Positions 8,713 through 18,207 of a DNA stretch of 64,000 nt are shown one piece after another. Made by a program: the position numbers and the translations under genes. Every line of letters starts with the position of its first letter. The stretch's first letter is position 1. A model generated the notes under the pieces. It searched no databases, had not been told where the DNA came from, and saw only the letters and a list, made by a program, of their open reading frames with translations. Source of the stretch: an uncultured Aquimarina sp. (GTDB lineage Bacteria > Bacteroidota > Bacteroidia > Flavobacteriales > Flavobacteriaceae); assembly GCF_947500065.1 (NCBI RefSeq), contig NZ_CANMQT010000003.1, positions 434,001 to 498,000 of the forward strand, given 5' to 3'.

Positions 8713-8759
8713 AAATCAAAAAATCCCAAATATAATAGGTATTTGGGATTTTTTGATTT
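8713..8759. terminator. strong bidirectional terminator, 20-bp perfect stem
   Basis: Arms 8713-8732 and 8740-8759 are perfectly complementary around a 7-nt loop (core ATCCCAAATA / TATTTGGGAT), with A-runs on one side and T-runs on the other. It can end transcription from both directions and separates the plus-strand beta-helix gene from the convergent minus-strand operon. It overlaps the last codons and stop of the CapK-like gene. Confidence 0.92.
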
Positions 8760-10161
8760 ACAATTCTATTTTAAAATTTCTTTTGACCGCATCAAACTTA
8801 CCACTAGGACCTAGAGGAATATCTTCCACAACCTTTATGTGATAGTCTATATTTTGACCTAATCTATCTTTAAGATTATGTACCAATTTTTCTTTCATCG
8901 AATCATCAAAATTCTGATCGGCAATTAAATTGACAATAATCTCTTCTGGAGTTTCCTGTATAATTTGGCTTTTTACAATACCTTCTAAACCTTTATAAGC
9001 CGTATCCATCCTACCAACATATCCTTTTTCTTTAGTCCAAAGAATATCATCTTCTCTGCCAGTTAGTTTTTCTATCATAGGCATGGCGCAACCACAATTA
9101 CAGGTTTTTCCTTCCTCAGAAAGTAATACAGTATCTTCTATATTATATCTGATCAAAGGTGTTTTTAAATTTGTAAAACTAGTAACTACCAATTGAGCAA
9201 CTTCTCCTGGCTTTGCTTTATCTCCTTTTACATTAATAAATTCGAAGACCCCAGAATCAGTATTCTGGTGTAAATTACCTTGTGTACATTCTGTAATAAA
9301 AGGACTGCCTTCACTAGAAGCGTATTGATTATATACATGACAATTAAAGGCTTTTTCAATCTCCAGCCTTTGGTAATCATATAAAGTTTCTGCGGTAACC
9401 GCAATGGCTCTAGGAGTAAAACTTAATGTCAAGTTGTTTTGATTAATGAATCTACTTATGATATAAATTGCCGACGGATACCCATCTAATAATAACGGTT
9501 TAAAACGATTCAATTTTTTTACATAATGAAATAAGTTATCATCTGTCAAATGATATGTAGACATTAGTAATTGATTCTCGAAATAATTGTAGACCCAAAA
9601 CGGAGGTTTTTTTGTATTTGGTTTTACCATTAATCTACCAGAAAACCGAACTTGTTTTACTCTTTTCGTTTCCAGACCAATCGCTTTATGAAATCTCCTC
9701 CATAGGGCAAACGATCTATTAATAGATTCGGTATCCAAATAATTAATCGTAGGAGCACCAGATGTTCCACTAGTATATCCAACTCCATCCGTATTTCGAT
9801 TTTTGTTCACCAATAGTTCAGGATTTGTCTTTCTTTCAGATTTTGTTAGAATCGGCATTTTCTGTAATACTTCATAAGGATTTTCTTCAATATCCTTTAA
9901 ATCGATTCCTAGTTCCTTCATTATTTTACTATACCAATCAGAATATTGCAATGCTTCTGATAATAGAAGTACTAATCTACTTTTTTGATATGTATTAATA
10001 ATGTCTCTATCCGCTTTCCATAAATCAATGTATTCTTTTAAAAAAGTATCAAACTCTTTAGTATACCGTTGTTTTGAATTCTGAAAAGCCTTTATATTAA
10101 GTAATATGAATTTAAAAGGGTATGGTAAACTGTTATATATTTTTTCTTGCATTTTCCCCAT
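8758..10161 (-). CDS. CapK-like phenylacetate-CoA ligase family protein
   Basis: A 467-residue adenylate-forming protein of the PaaK/CapK type found in capsule loci. The P-loop-like segment VGYTSGTSGAPTINYLD is near residues 126-142 and YNQYASSEGSPFITEC near 275-290. A Cys cluster (CNCGCAMP) at about 348-355 is typical of this family. The C-terminal GPSGKFDAVKR keeps the catalytic-Lys region. The biochemical role of CapK proteins in polysaccharide synthesis is not established; activation of an acyl substituent is the usual guess. It is the last gene of the long operon, 2 bp after the preceding glycosyltransferase, and its stop lies inside the terminator stem. Confidence 0.88.
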   Translation of the reverse strand: MGKMQEKIYNSLPYPFKFILLNIKAFQNSKQRYTKEFDTFLKEYIDLWKADRDIINTYQKSRLVLLLSEALQYSDWYSKIMKELGIDLKDIEENPYEVLQKMPILTKSERKTNPELLVNKNRNTDGVGYTSGTSGAPTINYLDTESINRSFALWRRFHKAIGLETKRVKQVRFSGRLMVKPNTKKPPFWVYNYFENQLLMSTYHLTDDNLFHYVKKLNRFKPLLLDGYPSAIYIISRFINQNNLTLSFTPRAIAVTAETLYDYQRLEIEKAFNCHVYNQYASSEGSPFITECTQGNLHQNTDSGVFEFINVKGDKAKPGEVAQLVVTSFTNLKTPLIRYNIEDTVLLSEEGKTCNCGCAMPMIEKLTGREDDILWTKEKGYVGRMDTAYKGLEGIVKSQIIQETPEEIIVNLIADQNFDDSMKEKLVHNLKDRLGQNIDYHIKVVEDIPLGPSGKFDAVKRNFKIEL

Positions 10162-10163
10162 AA

Positions 10164-11306
10164 CTACAGTCTTACTTGTTCTTTATAAAATTCCTGAATC
10201 TTTTGGGTATTCGAAACGATATCATAATTCCCTTTCACTATCTTCTTTGTATTATCATTCTTTTTAGTAGCATCTATTTCCAATATCTTCTTAGCCCAAT
10301 ATTCTGCAGGCTTATCTATTGAAAGAAACTCAATATCATCTGTTAAACTTACTTCGTTAGTAATGCTATCAGAGGCAAAAACTTTGATTCCTGCCGCTTG
10401 CGCTTCTATAAGGGTAACCGGAAGTCCTTCATAAAAAGAAGGAAATACAAACACATCAAACATCTGAAACAATTCAGGTACATCCGCCCTTACACCTAAA
10501 AAATGTACACTACTATCAATAGCCAAATTTTGAGCTTCCTTTTCCATTACTTTTTTTAACGGACCATCCCCTATCAATACTAAATCACAATCTGATTTTT
10601 CTTTTAATATTTCAGAAAAAATCTTTAATAAAAAAGAATGGTTTTTTTGACTTGCAAATCTCCCTACATGACCTATAACTAAACGATCTTTTACATTTAA
10701 TTCTTCCTTATACTGTTTAGCAACTGATGCATTGTATGCAAACTTTTCTGTGTCAATTGCATTATTCATTGTTGTAAACAAAGTTTTATCTCCGAATAAC
10801 CACTTCCCTGCTTTATCTCCACAAGAAAATAAATGAGTAGCGTCTTTTTTAACCTTCTTTTTTAATTGAAGCTTGATTAATTTTTTAAACGTTTCTTTTA
10901 CTCTTTCCTTTTGAGAAAAAAGCGAAGTAAAACTAACATCATCTATAGCAATATGAGCATGTGCGATTCTACAAGGAATATTAAATTCTTTAGCAATTTT
11001 TAAAGGAAAACAGCTAAATGTATTCAAATGAGAATGTATGATTGAATATTCATTATGTTCTTTAAAAAAAGATCGTAGCTTATTATAGTAATCTCCAGGG
11101 AAAAGTGGATTAATTGGATCAAATCGATATATCTTACCTCCTAAGCTTTCTATTTCTTCATCAAAAGCGGCTTTCTCTTTTCTATGAACTAAGAAATCAA
11201 ATTGCACCTTGTTTCTATCAATTTTTCTATAATAATTCATTATCATAGATTCCGCTCCTCCTCTATTCAGGATTGTAAAAACCTGTAAAACACGTATAGC
11301 TGCCAT
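10164..11306 (-). CDS. family 4 glycosyltransferase (EpsF-like)
   Basis: A 380-residue GT-B glycosyltransferase. The N-terminal pattern RVLQVFTILNRGGAESMIM and the following FDFLVHRKEKAAF are typical of EpsF-type GT4 enzymes, with YSIIHSHLNTFS in the acceptor domain. The donor domain shows IGHVGRFASQKNHSFLL and FYEGLPVTLIEAQAAG, with the complete E-x7-E motif. Its ATG overlaps the upstream GT2 stop codon by one base (TAATG), so translation is probably coupled. It would add one sugar of the repeat unit; donor and acceptor are unknown. Confidence 0.92.
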   Translation of the reverse strand: MAAIRVLQVFTILNRGGAESMIMNYYRKIDRNKVQFDFLVHRKEKAAFDEEIESLGGKIYRFDPINPLFPGDYYNKLRSFFKEHNEYSIIHSHLNTFSCFPLKIAKEFNIPCRIAHAHIAIDDVSFTSLFSQKERVKETFKKLIKLQLKKKVKKDATHLFSCGDKAGKWLFGDKTLFTTMNNAIDTEKFAYNASVAKQYKEELNVKDRLVIGHVGRFASQKNHSFLLKIFSEILKEKSDCDLVLIGDGPLKKVMEKEAQNLAIDSSVHFLGVRADVPELFQMFDVFVFPSFYEGLPVTLIEAQAAGIKVFASDSITNEVSLTDDIEFLSIDKPAEYWAKKILEIDATKKNDNTKKIVKGNYDIVSNTQKIQEFYKEQVRL

Positions 11307-12196
11307 TAAAATTCTCCTTTTGTTTTATATCGTATGTACAAGTTTAATAGTATGCCAAATGGTATCGCTAAAATGGTAGTCAACTTCTTAGGTGATTCAT
11401 TTATAAAAGATCCATTTTTAGTAAATATTGCACTAGAAACATAATGTATTGCATTTTTAAATTGATCCTTAAAGTTTTTAGCTAGTTTCATTCTACTTTT
11501 TCTAGAAAAAGCAAAACCTTTAGGATGTCTTCTATATTGTTTCAGGATATTCATACTTGATCCATCTTCCATATATTCAACCTCACATAATACCTCGTTA
11601 ATTGGTAGCAGTTTATAATCCTGATCAATTAACTGGTACAAATACCCAAGTGGAACAAAACGTTCTCCTTCAAAAATAGGATACGCTGGATACTTTTTAA
11701 CGACCTCTGTTCTGTACACTAATTTTTTATCTCCTAATACTTTGTGCACATTGTACAAATCATACAATGTAGTTTCCTTTATATGCTCAGGAATCTTTGT
11801 ACCTATTATTTTTCCTTCGGGATCAGCATCTAATCCTACCAATCCAGCATATTCTGGTTTATCTTTTATTTTTTCCCAAGCAACAAGAATTTTTTCGATC
11901 GCCTCTTCTCCAATACAATCATCACTATCAACACATACATTCAGTGTTGTCTCCGTAAGTCTATATGCTGCATTATGACCACCATGCATTCCCAGATTTT
12001 TCTGATAATGATACTGTATATCAATTTTTTCATCTTTAATCCAAGATGCTACTAACGTTTCTGTATCATCAGTAGAACCATCATCTATGATTAACCAAAC
12101 AAAATCTTGATTAGACTGTTTTATTAAACTCTCATAACACTTATGCAAACAGTAAGCCCTGTTATAAGTAGGTGTAAATACGGTTATAGTTTTCAT
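11306..12196 (-). CDS. family 2 glycosyltransferase
   Basis: A 296-residue GT-A inverting glycosyltransferase. It begins with TITVFTPTYNRAYCL, has the nucleotide-binding LIIDDGSTDDTE near residues 36-47, and the metal-binding VCVDSDDCI at about 87-95. The C-terminus is basic and amphipathic, suggesting membrane association. The gene overlaps the next one by one base and follows the polymerase gene by 21 bp. It probably adds one sugar of the repeat unit on the cytoplasmic side. Confidence 0.92.
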   Translation of the reverse strand: MKTITVFTPTYNRAYCLHKCYESLIKQSNQDFVWLIIDDGSTDDTETLVASWIKDEKIDIQYHYQKNLGMHGGHNAAYRLTETTLNVCVDSDDCIGEEAIEKILVAWEKIKDKPEYAGLVGLDADPEGKIIGTKIPEHIKETTLYDLYNVHKVLGDKKLVYRTEVVKKYPAYPIFEGERFVPLGYLYQLIDQDYKLLPINEVLCEVEYMEDGSSMNILKQYRRHPKGFAFSRKSRMKLAKNFKDQFKNAIHYVSSAIFTKNGSFINESPKKLTTILAIPFGILLNLYIRYKTKGEF

Positions 12197-12217
12197 TAAT
12201 TAAGTTGTTGTTAGTGA

Positions 12218-13312
12218 TTATCCCCAATATAAATAATACATCATATATGTAAACGAAAAATAAGCTACCACTACTTTCCCGATCATAAAATGTTGATTTT
12301 TAAAAAAATTCTTTTTTAGGAAAGGATATATAATGATGATCCCCATCATAAACCAAGATAAGTAAGCAAACCTATTAGAATAATTTGCTTTAATTACCAA
12401 AATCCAAAATCCATTACAAATCAGGTACGTATTTAGAAGTTGAAAATAAAATTTATCTTCAAATTTCTTTTTATAAATAAAATACCATCCAGCAAATACC
12501 GCAAAAGCACTATGAAACAAGAAATCCCAGCGAAATCCTGTACTGGCAAACGCACTAGCATCGACCTCTGATGTTAAATATCCTGTAAGTCGATCATCTC
12601 CAAAACCTAAACTAGCGAAAAGCGTAACCCACACACTCCCCATCACCAGAGACAGAGGAATACAAAAAAGCCATCCTTTAAAAAATGTTTTTGGATTGTT
12701 GTAAAAGTTTGTGATGATGTAAGCAAAAATTGGCAGAAACAATGTTTTATGAAAAAAAGTCGCTGCGATAAAAAACAACCCCATTACAACTTTATTTCTA
12801 TGATAACACAATCCCCATAAAAAAAGCGATGTTGCCGCACCGTTTCGCATACCATTCACTCCATAGGTCCAAAATGAAAAAGAAACAATAAACATCAAAA
12901 AGGAGTAATACCAATATTGACCAAATAATGTCTTGGATATCTTATAGAGTGGAAATATGTAAATGAATGCACAAATCGTAAAAAAGGTATGTGCAGAAAC
13001 GATCTGTGCTAAGGTTTTCATAAATACATGCCAACCATAATCATTCACCTCCGGAATCTCTCCTCCTAATCTATACCTATCAAATGTGACTATATAATTA
13101 ACCGTATCACCGAATATCCCACTAATAGGTCGCTGACCGATATGTAGAATTAGGAAAATCAATAAAAAATATCCTGTGAAATTTATAAATATGACATTTT
13201 TTTTCTCACTAATTTCTAAGATTCTTGTGTGCAATAAAGTAAAAACAACCAAGAAAAAGCATAAGTTAATATACAACGGATAGTAAAACTCTAAAGGCAC
13301 AAAAGTATTCAT
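12218..13312 (-). CDS. EpsG-family polysaccharide polymerase (Wzy-like)
   Basis: A 364-residue integral membrane protein with about ten predicted hydrophobic segments. The loop GDTVNYIVTFDRYRLGG and the motif VNGMRNGAATSLFLWGL (R-x-x-x-A-x-S-L in a helix) are characteristic of the EpsG family. EpsG proteins are thought to polymerise lipid-linked repeat units at the periplasmic face, as Wzy does. With the flippase at 19498-21039 this makes a Wzx/Wzy-type pathway. It is the only polymerase candidate in the window. Confidence 0.88.
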   Translation of the reverse strand: MNTFVPLEFYYPLYINLCFFLVVFTLLHTRILEISEKKNVIFINFTGYFLLIFLILHIGQRPISGIFGDTVNYIVTFDRYRLGGEIPEVNDYGWHVFMKTLAQIVSAHTFFTICAFIYIFPLYKISKTLFGQYWYYSFLMFIVSFSFWTYGVNGMRNGAATSLFLWGLCYHRNKVVMGLFFIAATFFHKTLFLPIFAYIITNFYNNPKTFFKGWLFCIPLSLVMGSVWVTLFASLGFGDDRLTGYLTSEVDASAFASTGFRWDFLFHSAFAVFAGWYFIYKKKFEDKFYFQLLNTYLICNGFWILVIKANYSNRFAYLSWFMMGIIIIYPFLKKNFFKNQHFMIGKVVVAYFSFTYMMYYLYWG

Positions 13313-13398
13313 CTTACTTAGCGTTTTTTTACTATTATGTTATTGCTATTCTGCTTCACTTTTTTGATTTATTCTTTCCTTTTGATCTAAAATCGAGA

Positions 13399-13971
13399 TT
13401 ATACCCGTTTTCCATCTTGTTTAATAATGCGAGCAGGATTTCCTACTACTACACAATTATCCGGAACATCTTTAACCACAACAGATCCTGCTCCAATAGA
13501 ACAATTATTACCTATTTTGATATCGCCAATAATAATAGCTCCCGTATAAATCGATACGTTATTTCCTATTGTTGGTCTTTTACCATTCACTTCTCCCACT
13601 GTTACCAAATGATTCACGTATAAATTCTCACCTATTGAATCTGCATTCAGAATTGTACTATATGGATGTCCCGTCAGCACTCCGCCTCCAAGCTTCGTAC
13701 TCATATCAATTCTAAAATACTTTTCTTTTTTACAATATATATTTAACATACTAGATACGATACCTCTGTTTCTAAAATAAAACAAGGTTCTAAAGTCTGG
13801 AGAATTAGCCAAAAAGTTTAAAAGCAAAGATACCTTCCCTCCTTTTGCTCCTTTTGCTGATGCCCATCTTTCTATATCCCTATCAATAACCTCTTTGTTT
13901 TTACTCATTTGATAAACAATCACATGAGGCAACAAAAAAATCTTATAAATATTTAAAATTAATGATCTCAT
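13399..13971 (-). CDS. serine-acetyltransferase-like hexapeptide acetyltransferase
   Basis: A 190-residue left-handed beta-helix acyltransferase of the CysE-like group common in polysaccharide loci. The C-terminal half has hexapeptide repeats (IGENLYVNHLVTVGEV, PTIGNNVSIYTGAIIIG, IKIGNNCSIGAGSVVVKDVP) ending with CVVVGNPARII. The catalytic His would be in VNHLVTVG. The N-terminal part is alpha-helical, as in serine acetyltransferases. It probably O-acetylates a sugar of the polymer. It is 2 bp after the preceding GT4 gene. Confidence 0.9.
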   Translation of the reverse strand: MRSLILNIYKIFLLPHVIVYQMSKNKEVIDRDIERWASAKGAKGGKVSLLLNFLANSPDFRTLFYFRNRGIVSSMLNIYCKKEKYFRIDMSTKLGGGVLTGHPYSTILNADSIGENLYVNHLVTVGEVNGKRPTIGNNVSIYTGAIIIGDIKIGNNCSIGAGSVVVKDVPDNCVVVGNPARIIKQDGKRV

Positions 13972-13973
13972 TC

Positions 13974-15089
13974 CTAATTTATTAAATCAACAAACATTTT
14001 TTGCCAAAGATTCATTACGCTAACAAGTTGATATTTATTTGCATTTTTCCTAGCCTTTTTACCCATTTCCTGAATATTATTTCGATTATTCATTAATTCA
14101 TTAAGTCCATTAACAAATGTATCATTATCATAAGCTGGGACCAGAATACCCATTTCTTCATTTATAATATTTCTTGGACCATAAGGACAATCAAAGGATA
14201 CAATCGGTAAACCACAAGCTTGTGCTTCTAATAAAACCAAAGGAAAACATTCATTATGTGAGGTCATCACAAAAATCGAAGATTGTAACATCTCTTCTTT
14301 AATCTTATTCGTAGATCCCATTAATTTTATGGTATCGCCAATACCTTCGGTATCAATTTTATCCTGAAGCATTCTTACGTAACCAGGTTCTCCACTACCA
14401 AAGATATGAAGTTCCCAGTCTTTTCTAATATTTGCAATCCTTTTCCAAATATCTATTAAGATATCATATCCTTTTACTGCAGCAATTCTTCCGGCTGTTA
14501 TCACCTTGTTACTCGAAAGTTCTGATACTGTATCTGGATAAAAAGTTAATGGATTTGGAATAACAACAGTGTTATTACTTTTATAAAAACTAGCCTCATC
14601 CTTATTCAGAATAACTAGTTTATCATATTTCGATTCTACATAATCCGCAAATTTGAAAAAGAACTTTTTAAAAAGACTTGGGTTTTCACGTTTATCTTTT
14701 TCAATAAATTTTGAATAATGAAACTCTTTAACCTTTGGTATCCGTTTCATAATAAACGGAACAAAATAAGTATCTACACTATGACTACAGACTACAACTA
14801 CATCTGGTTTTATTTCTTTTATTGCAGATTTAGTTCGTGAAATATGTTTAGGTAACTTTTTTAGGTTTTTAGGATGAAAATATGATTTTCGCCTATTATA
14901 ATTAATTCCTAAATCCTTAAAAATTATCTTTTCATCAAAAGTATAACAAGGTATTTCTTCTTTTTGTTCTGTAGTAATGATATGAACTTCGGTATTCTCT
15001 TGCGCTGCAAAATAATTTGCCTTAATAGAAAGCACTCTTTCAATTCCACCGTGTAAGTATACTTGATCAATGATAAAGACTATTTTCAT
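13974..15089 (-). CDS. family 4 glycosyltransferase
   Basis: A 371-residue GT-B glycosyltransferase. It begins KIVFIIDQVYLHGGIERVLS and has VITAGRIAAVKGYDILI and HNECFPLVLLEAQACGLP with the E-x7-E motif, then FDCPYGPRNII, a pattern of GalNAc/Gal-type GT4 enzymes. It overlaps the upstream GT4 gene by 4 bp. The two neighbours share the same N-terminal (GGxERVLSIKA) and C-terminal (DCPYGP) patterns, so they are probably tandem paralogues. Confidence 0.92.
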   Translation of the reverse strand: MKIVFIIDQVYLHGGIERVLSIKANYFAAQENTEVHIITTEQKEEIPCYTFDEKIIFKDLGINYNRRKSYFHPKNLKKLPKHISRTKSAIKEIKPDVVVVCSHSVDTYFVPFIMKRIPKVKEFHYSKFIEKDKRENPSLFKKFFFKFADYVESKYDKLVILNKDEASFYKSNNTVVIPNPLTFYPDTVSELSSNKVITAGRIAAVKGYDILIDIWKRIANIRKDWELHIFGSGEPGYVRMLQDKIDTEGIGDTIKLMGSTNKIKEEMLQSSIFVMTSHNECFPLVLLEAQACGLPIVSFDCPYGPRNIINEEMGILVPAYDNDTFVNGLNELMNNRNNIQEMGKKARKNANKYQLVSVMNLWQKMFVDLIN

Positions 15090-16195
15090 TTTGAAGAAGT
15101 ATTGGTTAAACTCGTAAAAAGGTCATCCCATTCTTTAGCAATAGTTTCTGGCAGGTATTTTTTTACAGCTTCTTTTGCTTTAATTCCCATGGACTTTCTA
15201 TTTTCTTCATTTTCAATTAAAGAAATTATTCCATCAGAAAAGGCATCAATATCCCCATTGGCAACTAAAAGTCCATTCACTTTATCCGTAATTATATCTG
15301 ACGGTCCATAAGGACAATCATACGAAATACAAGGAACACCATACGCCATTGCTTCTGTTAGTACCATACCAAAACCTTCGAACCTAGAAGACATCGTATA
15401 TATAGAAGCTTGTTCGTATTTTTCTGCAATATTTTTTACTGGTGGATAAAAATTCACCGTTTTTGATATACCTAGATTGTCAGCTAATGCAGCTAAACCT
15501 TCTGCTTTGCTAATAGTGCCATAAATATCTAATGTCCAATCTGAATGTTTTTCGATAACTTTTTTCCAGCTTTTTAATAATCTATCATATCCTTTTTGAA
15601 AACTATGTTTCCCGACAGCCAATACTTTTTTATTTTCTAACGTACTCTTTGCTTTTGGATAAAATGATAAAGGGTTAGGAATAACCTTAAGGTTTTTAAA
15701 AGACCATTCTTTAAGATTTCCATTGGTTAACACAACAAAATGATCATAATATCTACCTCCAAAATTCATGAAGCTAAATTTAATAGCTGTACTCATTCTT
15801 TTAGTCAGTGATCGTTTTCCTTTCTTAATTTCAACACTTCTAGAAACATGTCTTTCATAAATCATTGGACATGGCTTTCTTAGCACTAAAGGAACAAAAA
15901 AACCTTTTAAACCATCATCACATACTGCGATAACATCTGGATTTAATTTTTTAATTACGCTGCGTAAACCAGACGCATATTTATACATTCTTGTTAGAGG
16001 ATTTCCTTTTGCACTTACATTATGATAGGATAACTTAGCGCTGAAATCATAGAAAAGCTCATTTGTTTCTTGATTTAAAGTAACTATATGAATATCATAA
16101 TCATAATCTTCGGCTAGGGTACTTGCCTTAATCGAAAGCACTCTTTCTAGTCCCCCTGGACCATCTATACGATTGACAATATATACAAGTTTCAT
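15086..16195 (-). CDS. family 4 glycosyltransferase, tandem paralogue
   Basis: A 369-residue GT-B enzyme starting KLVYIVNRIDGPGGLERVLS. The donor domain has VLAVGKHSFQKGYDRLL and SRFEGFGMVLTEAMAYGVP with E-x7-E, followed by YDCPYGPSDII. The 4-bp overlap with the downstream paralogue implies coupled translation. As with its neighbour the substrate cannot be told; the pair may add two like sugars in sequence. Confidence 0.92.
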   Translation of the reverse strand: MKLVYIVNRIDGPGGLERVLSIKASTLAEDYDYDIHIVTLNQETNELFYDFSAKLSYHNVSAKGNPLTRMYKYASGLRSVIKKLNPDVIAVCDDGLKGFFVPLVLRKPCPMIYERHVSRSVEIKKGKRSLTKRMSTAIKFSFMNFGGRYYDHFVVLTNGNLKEWSFKNLKVIPNPLSFYPKAKSTLENKKVLAVGKHSFQKGYDRLLKSWKKVIEKHSDWTLDIYGTISKAEGLAALADNLGISKTVNFYPPVKNIAEKYEQASIYTMSSRFEGFGMVLTEAMAYGVPCISYDCPYGPSDIITDKVNGLLVANGDIDAFSDGIISLIENEENRKSMGIKAKEAVKKYLPETIAKEWDDLFTSLTNTSSK

Positions 16196-16237
16196 TAAAA
16201 TTTACTTTAGAATAATAGGTAAGCTTCTTTGTTCTGA

Positions 16238-17197
16238 TTATTTTTTAATGACAATATCCAAATAAGGGTAACAGAAACCGCTAGTCAAATTTTTATTGAG
16301 TGATTTTAAAAATTTAATATATCGCAACCCTTTAAAACCAACTTTGAGAAACGCCGATTTTTCAAATTTCATTAAGCTACTTACTACGTTTAATTCTTTT
16401 AGTGGGGCAATAGCCACTTCGAACTCGTGATAACTAGCTCCTCTTCCCCATCTTTGGAATTTCATCATACTTTCATCATCTAATTCTCTATAAGAATCTT
16501 TAAAATTCTTTCTGCTTGAGAACTTAGAATAATAATATCCTAATTCATCAGGAAGCCAATCATAAAAAGGCAATGCTGCTGTATGAGAATCATAATACCA
16601 CAATCTATTTGGAGTTTCAATAACTGCAAGATATCCTCCTTTAGATAACATACCCCAAGCTTGTTTTAACGACTCTAATCGTTCGCTCACAGTCATATGT
16701 TCTAAAACCGCATAATAAATAATAAAATCAAATTTTTTATCTTTAAAATTCTCTTCAATTTCTTCTCCATTTACGTGATGTAATTCTGCTTCATAGCCAG
16801 CAATTCTCATTCTATCCTTTGCTACGGCTAATGCACCAGCATCTACATCTACTCCTACTACTTTCGCTCCTTGTTCACTTAAGGCTAATGTAGAAATCCC
16901 TGTTCCACATCCAATCTCTAGAATACTTGCACCATTTAAATCTTGTACACTATGCAACCAAGGAGCAATTCGATTTCTATTATAATATAATCGTTCAAAA
17001 AGCTGCCCGCTTATAGCCATATTATATTCTTCCTTCGATAATCTACTTTTAGTATTACCCCTATCTATATAATTCTCTTTAAGCGACTTTGTTAATTCTT
17101 CTAATTGCTCTTTTGAAAATGCTGTATGTTTCTGTTGCATTTTTTTTGGAGCTGTAAAGAATTTTTCTTTTAACAGTTTTTTGAATACCCTTTTCAT
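16238..17197 (-). CDS. class I SAM-dependent methyltransferase
   Basis: A 319-residue cytoplasmic methyltransferase. Motif I is ILEIGCGTGISTLALS (about residues 91-106), followed by the acidic end of strand 2 in VVGVDVDAGAL and the post-motif FDFIIYYAVLEHM. The first 60 residues are a basic helical extension. It may methylate a sugar hydroxyl or cap the polymer. It precedes the GT4 pair by 42 bp and follows the pyruvyl transferase by 15 bp. Confidence 0.85.
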   Translation of the reverse strand: MKRVFKKLLKEKFFTAPKKMQQKHTAFSKEQLEELTKSLKENYIDRGNTKSRLSKEEYNMAISGQLFERLYYNRNRIAPWLHSVQDLNGASILEIGCGTGISTLALSEQGAKVVGVDVDAGALAVAKDRMRIAGYEAELHHVNGEEIEENFKDKKFDFIIYYAVLEHMTVSERLESLKQAWGMLSKGGYLAVIETPNRLWYYDSHTAALPFYDWLPDELGYYYSKFSSRKNFKDSYRELDDESMMKFQRWGRGASYHEFEVAIAPLKELNVVSSLMKFEKSAFLKVGFKGLRYIKFLKSLNKNLTSGFCYPYLDIVIKK

Positions 17198-17212
17198 CGT
17201 TTGTGTGGTTGA

Positions 17213-18178
17213 TTAGATTTTACTTGTTACTTTTTCTTTTAATGCATTGGCAAGATCGTGGTGTTTTTCGAGGTTTTTTACAATGGTGTCGTTGGTTATT
17301 TTACCTTCTAATCCAAAATTAGAAGTATATGCTCCTGTCTTACTATCGATATCTATTCTGTTAAACAATTCCAGAATACCGTCAAATCGGCAAGAGTCTA
17401 CAAAACTATCAAATCCATTAACAAAAATTACTGGTGTTCCCATTGCTAAGCAAGGTAATGCACAATGAATTCTTGAAGTAATTACTAGTTTTGCTTTTGC
17501 ATACTTACTTAGAAGATCTTCTGCCATTGCAAATTTCTCTTCATCTGTATATGTATTAGATGGTGGTTCTTGGTTAATAAATGTGGCAGTATCTAATACT
17601 TCTTTACTGATAAACTTTTTAACATGGGTATCTTTTTTTCCTAATTTAAAAGCAGATCCATTAAGAATATTCTTTATCGTAATTTTAGTATTGTAAAATA
17701 CTTTTTCTGCTCTTGGGTAACTATATAAGGGATCTACGATATAAATATCATCTCCTCTTTCAGAATCATCCACCTTATAACTATCTAATGTCAGTGTAAG
17801 ACAGCCTGTAAAATATGCATCAATCCCTTTCGACTTAAGGGTATCAGCAGTAAATTGATCTCTACATCCTATAGGTTCATGCTTCTTTAAATAAGCAATG
17901 CCTTTTTCACTTAACATTGCTGGAGCTGCAGTATTATTCATATGAAAGGATACAAATACAGGATCTATATTCTCTGATGGAACCCAATTATGAATGTTAT
18001 GAGTAAACCATCCATTCATTATTAGTTTAATAGGATCACCTTTATAATCCCCTAATCGCTCCCTATTTAATAGCATATCAACTTTTGGTAAATATTGCTT
18101 AGCCGCTAAACTTTGAATATTATCTCCAACATTGAAGAAATTTTTATTCTCATCGTATGTAAGTAGTCCGTATTTCAT
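17213..18178 (-). CDS. polysaccharide pyruvyl transferase family protein
   Basis: A 321-residue protein of the PS_pyruv_trans family, which adds pyruvate ketals from phosphoenolpyruvate to sugars, making the polymer acidic. The family start YGLLTYDENKNFFNVGDNIQ, the central PIGCRDQFTADTLKSKGID with a TGCLTLTL turn, and the C-terminal VITSRIHCALPCLAMGTPVIF are all visible. The R-x-H in TSRIHCALP is the conserved active-site segment. The gene lies between the QueC-like gene and the methyltransferase in the operon. Confidence 0.88.
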   Translation of the reverse strand: MKYGLLTYDENKNFFNVGDNIQSLAAKQYLPKVDMLLNRERLGDYKGDPIKLIMNGWFTHNIHNWVPSENIDPVFVSFHMNNTAAPAMLSEKGIAYLKKHEPIGCRDQFTADTLKSKGIDAYFTGCLTLTLDSYKVDDSERGDDIYIVDPLYSYPRAEKVFYNTKITIKNILNGSAFKLGKKDTHVKKFISKEVLDTATFINQEPPSNTYTDEEKFAMAEDLLSKYAKAKLVITSRIHCALPCLAMGTPVIFVNGFDSFVDSCRFDGILELFNRIDIDSKTGAYTSNFGLEGKITNDTIVKNLEKHHDLANALKEKVTSKI

Positions 18179-18207
18179 GAATTCTACAATTTACCTAGTT
18201 TTTTATT

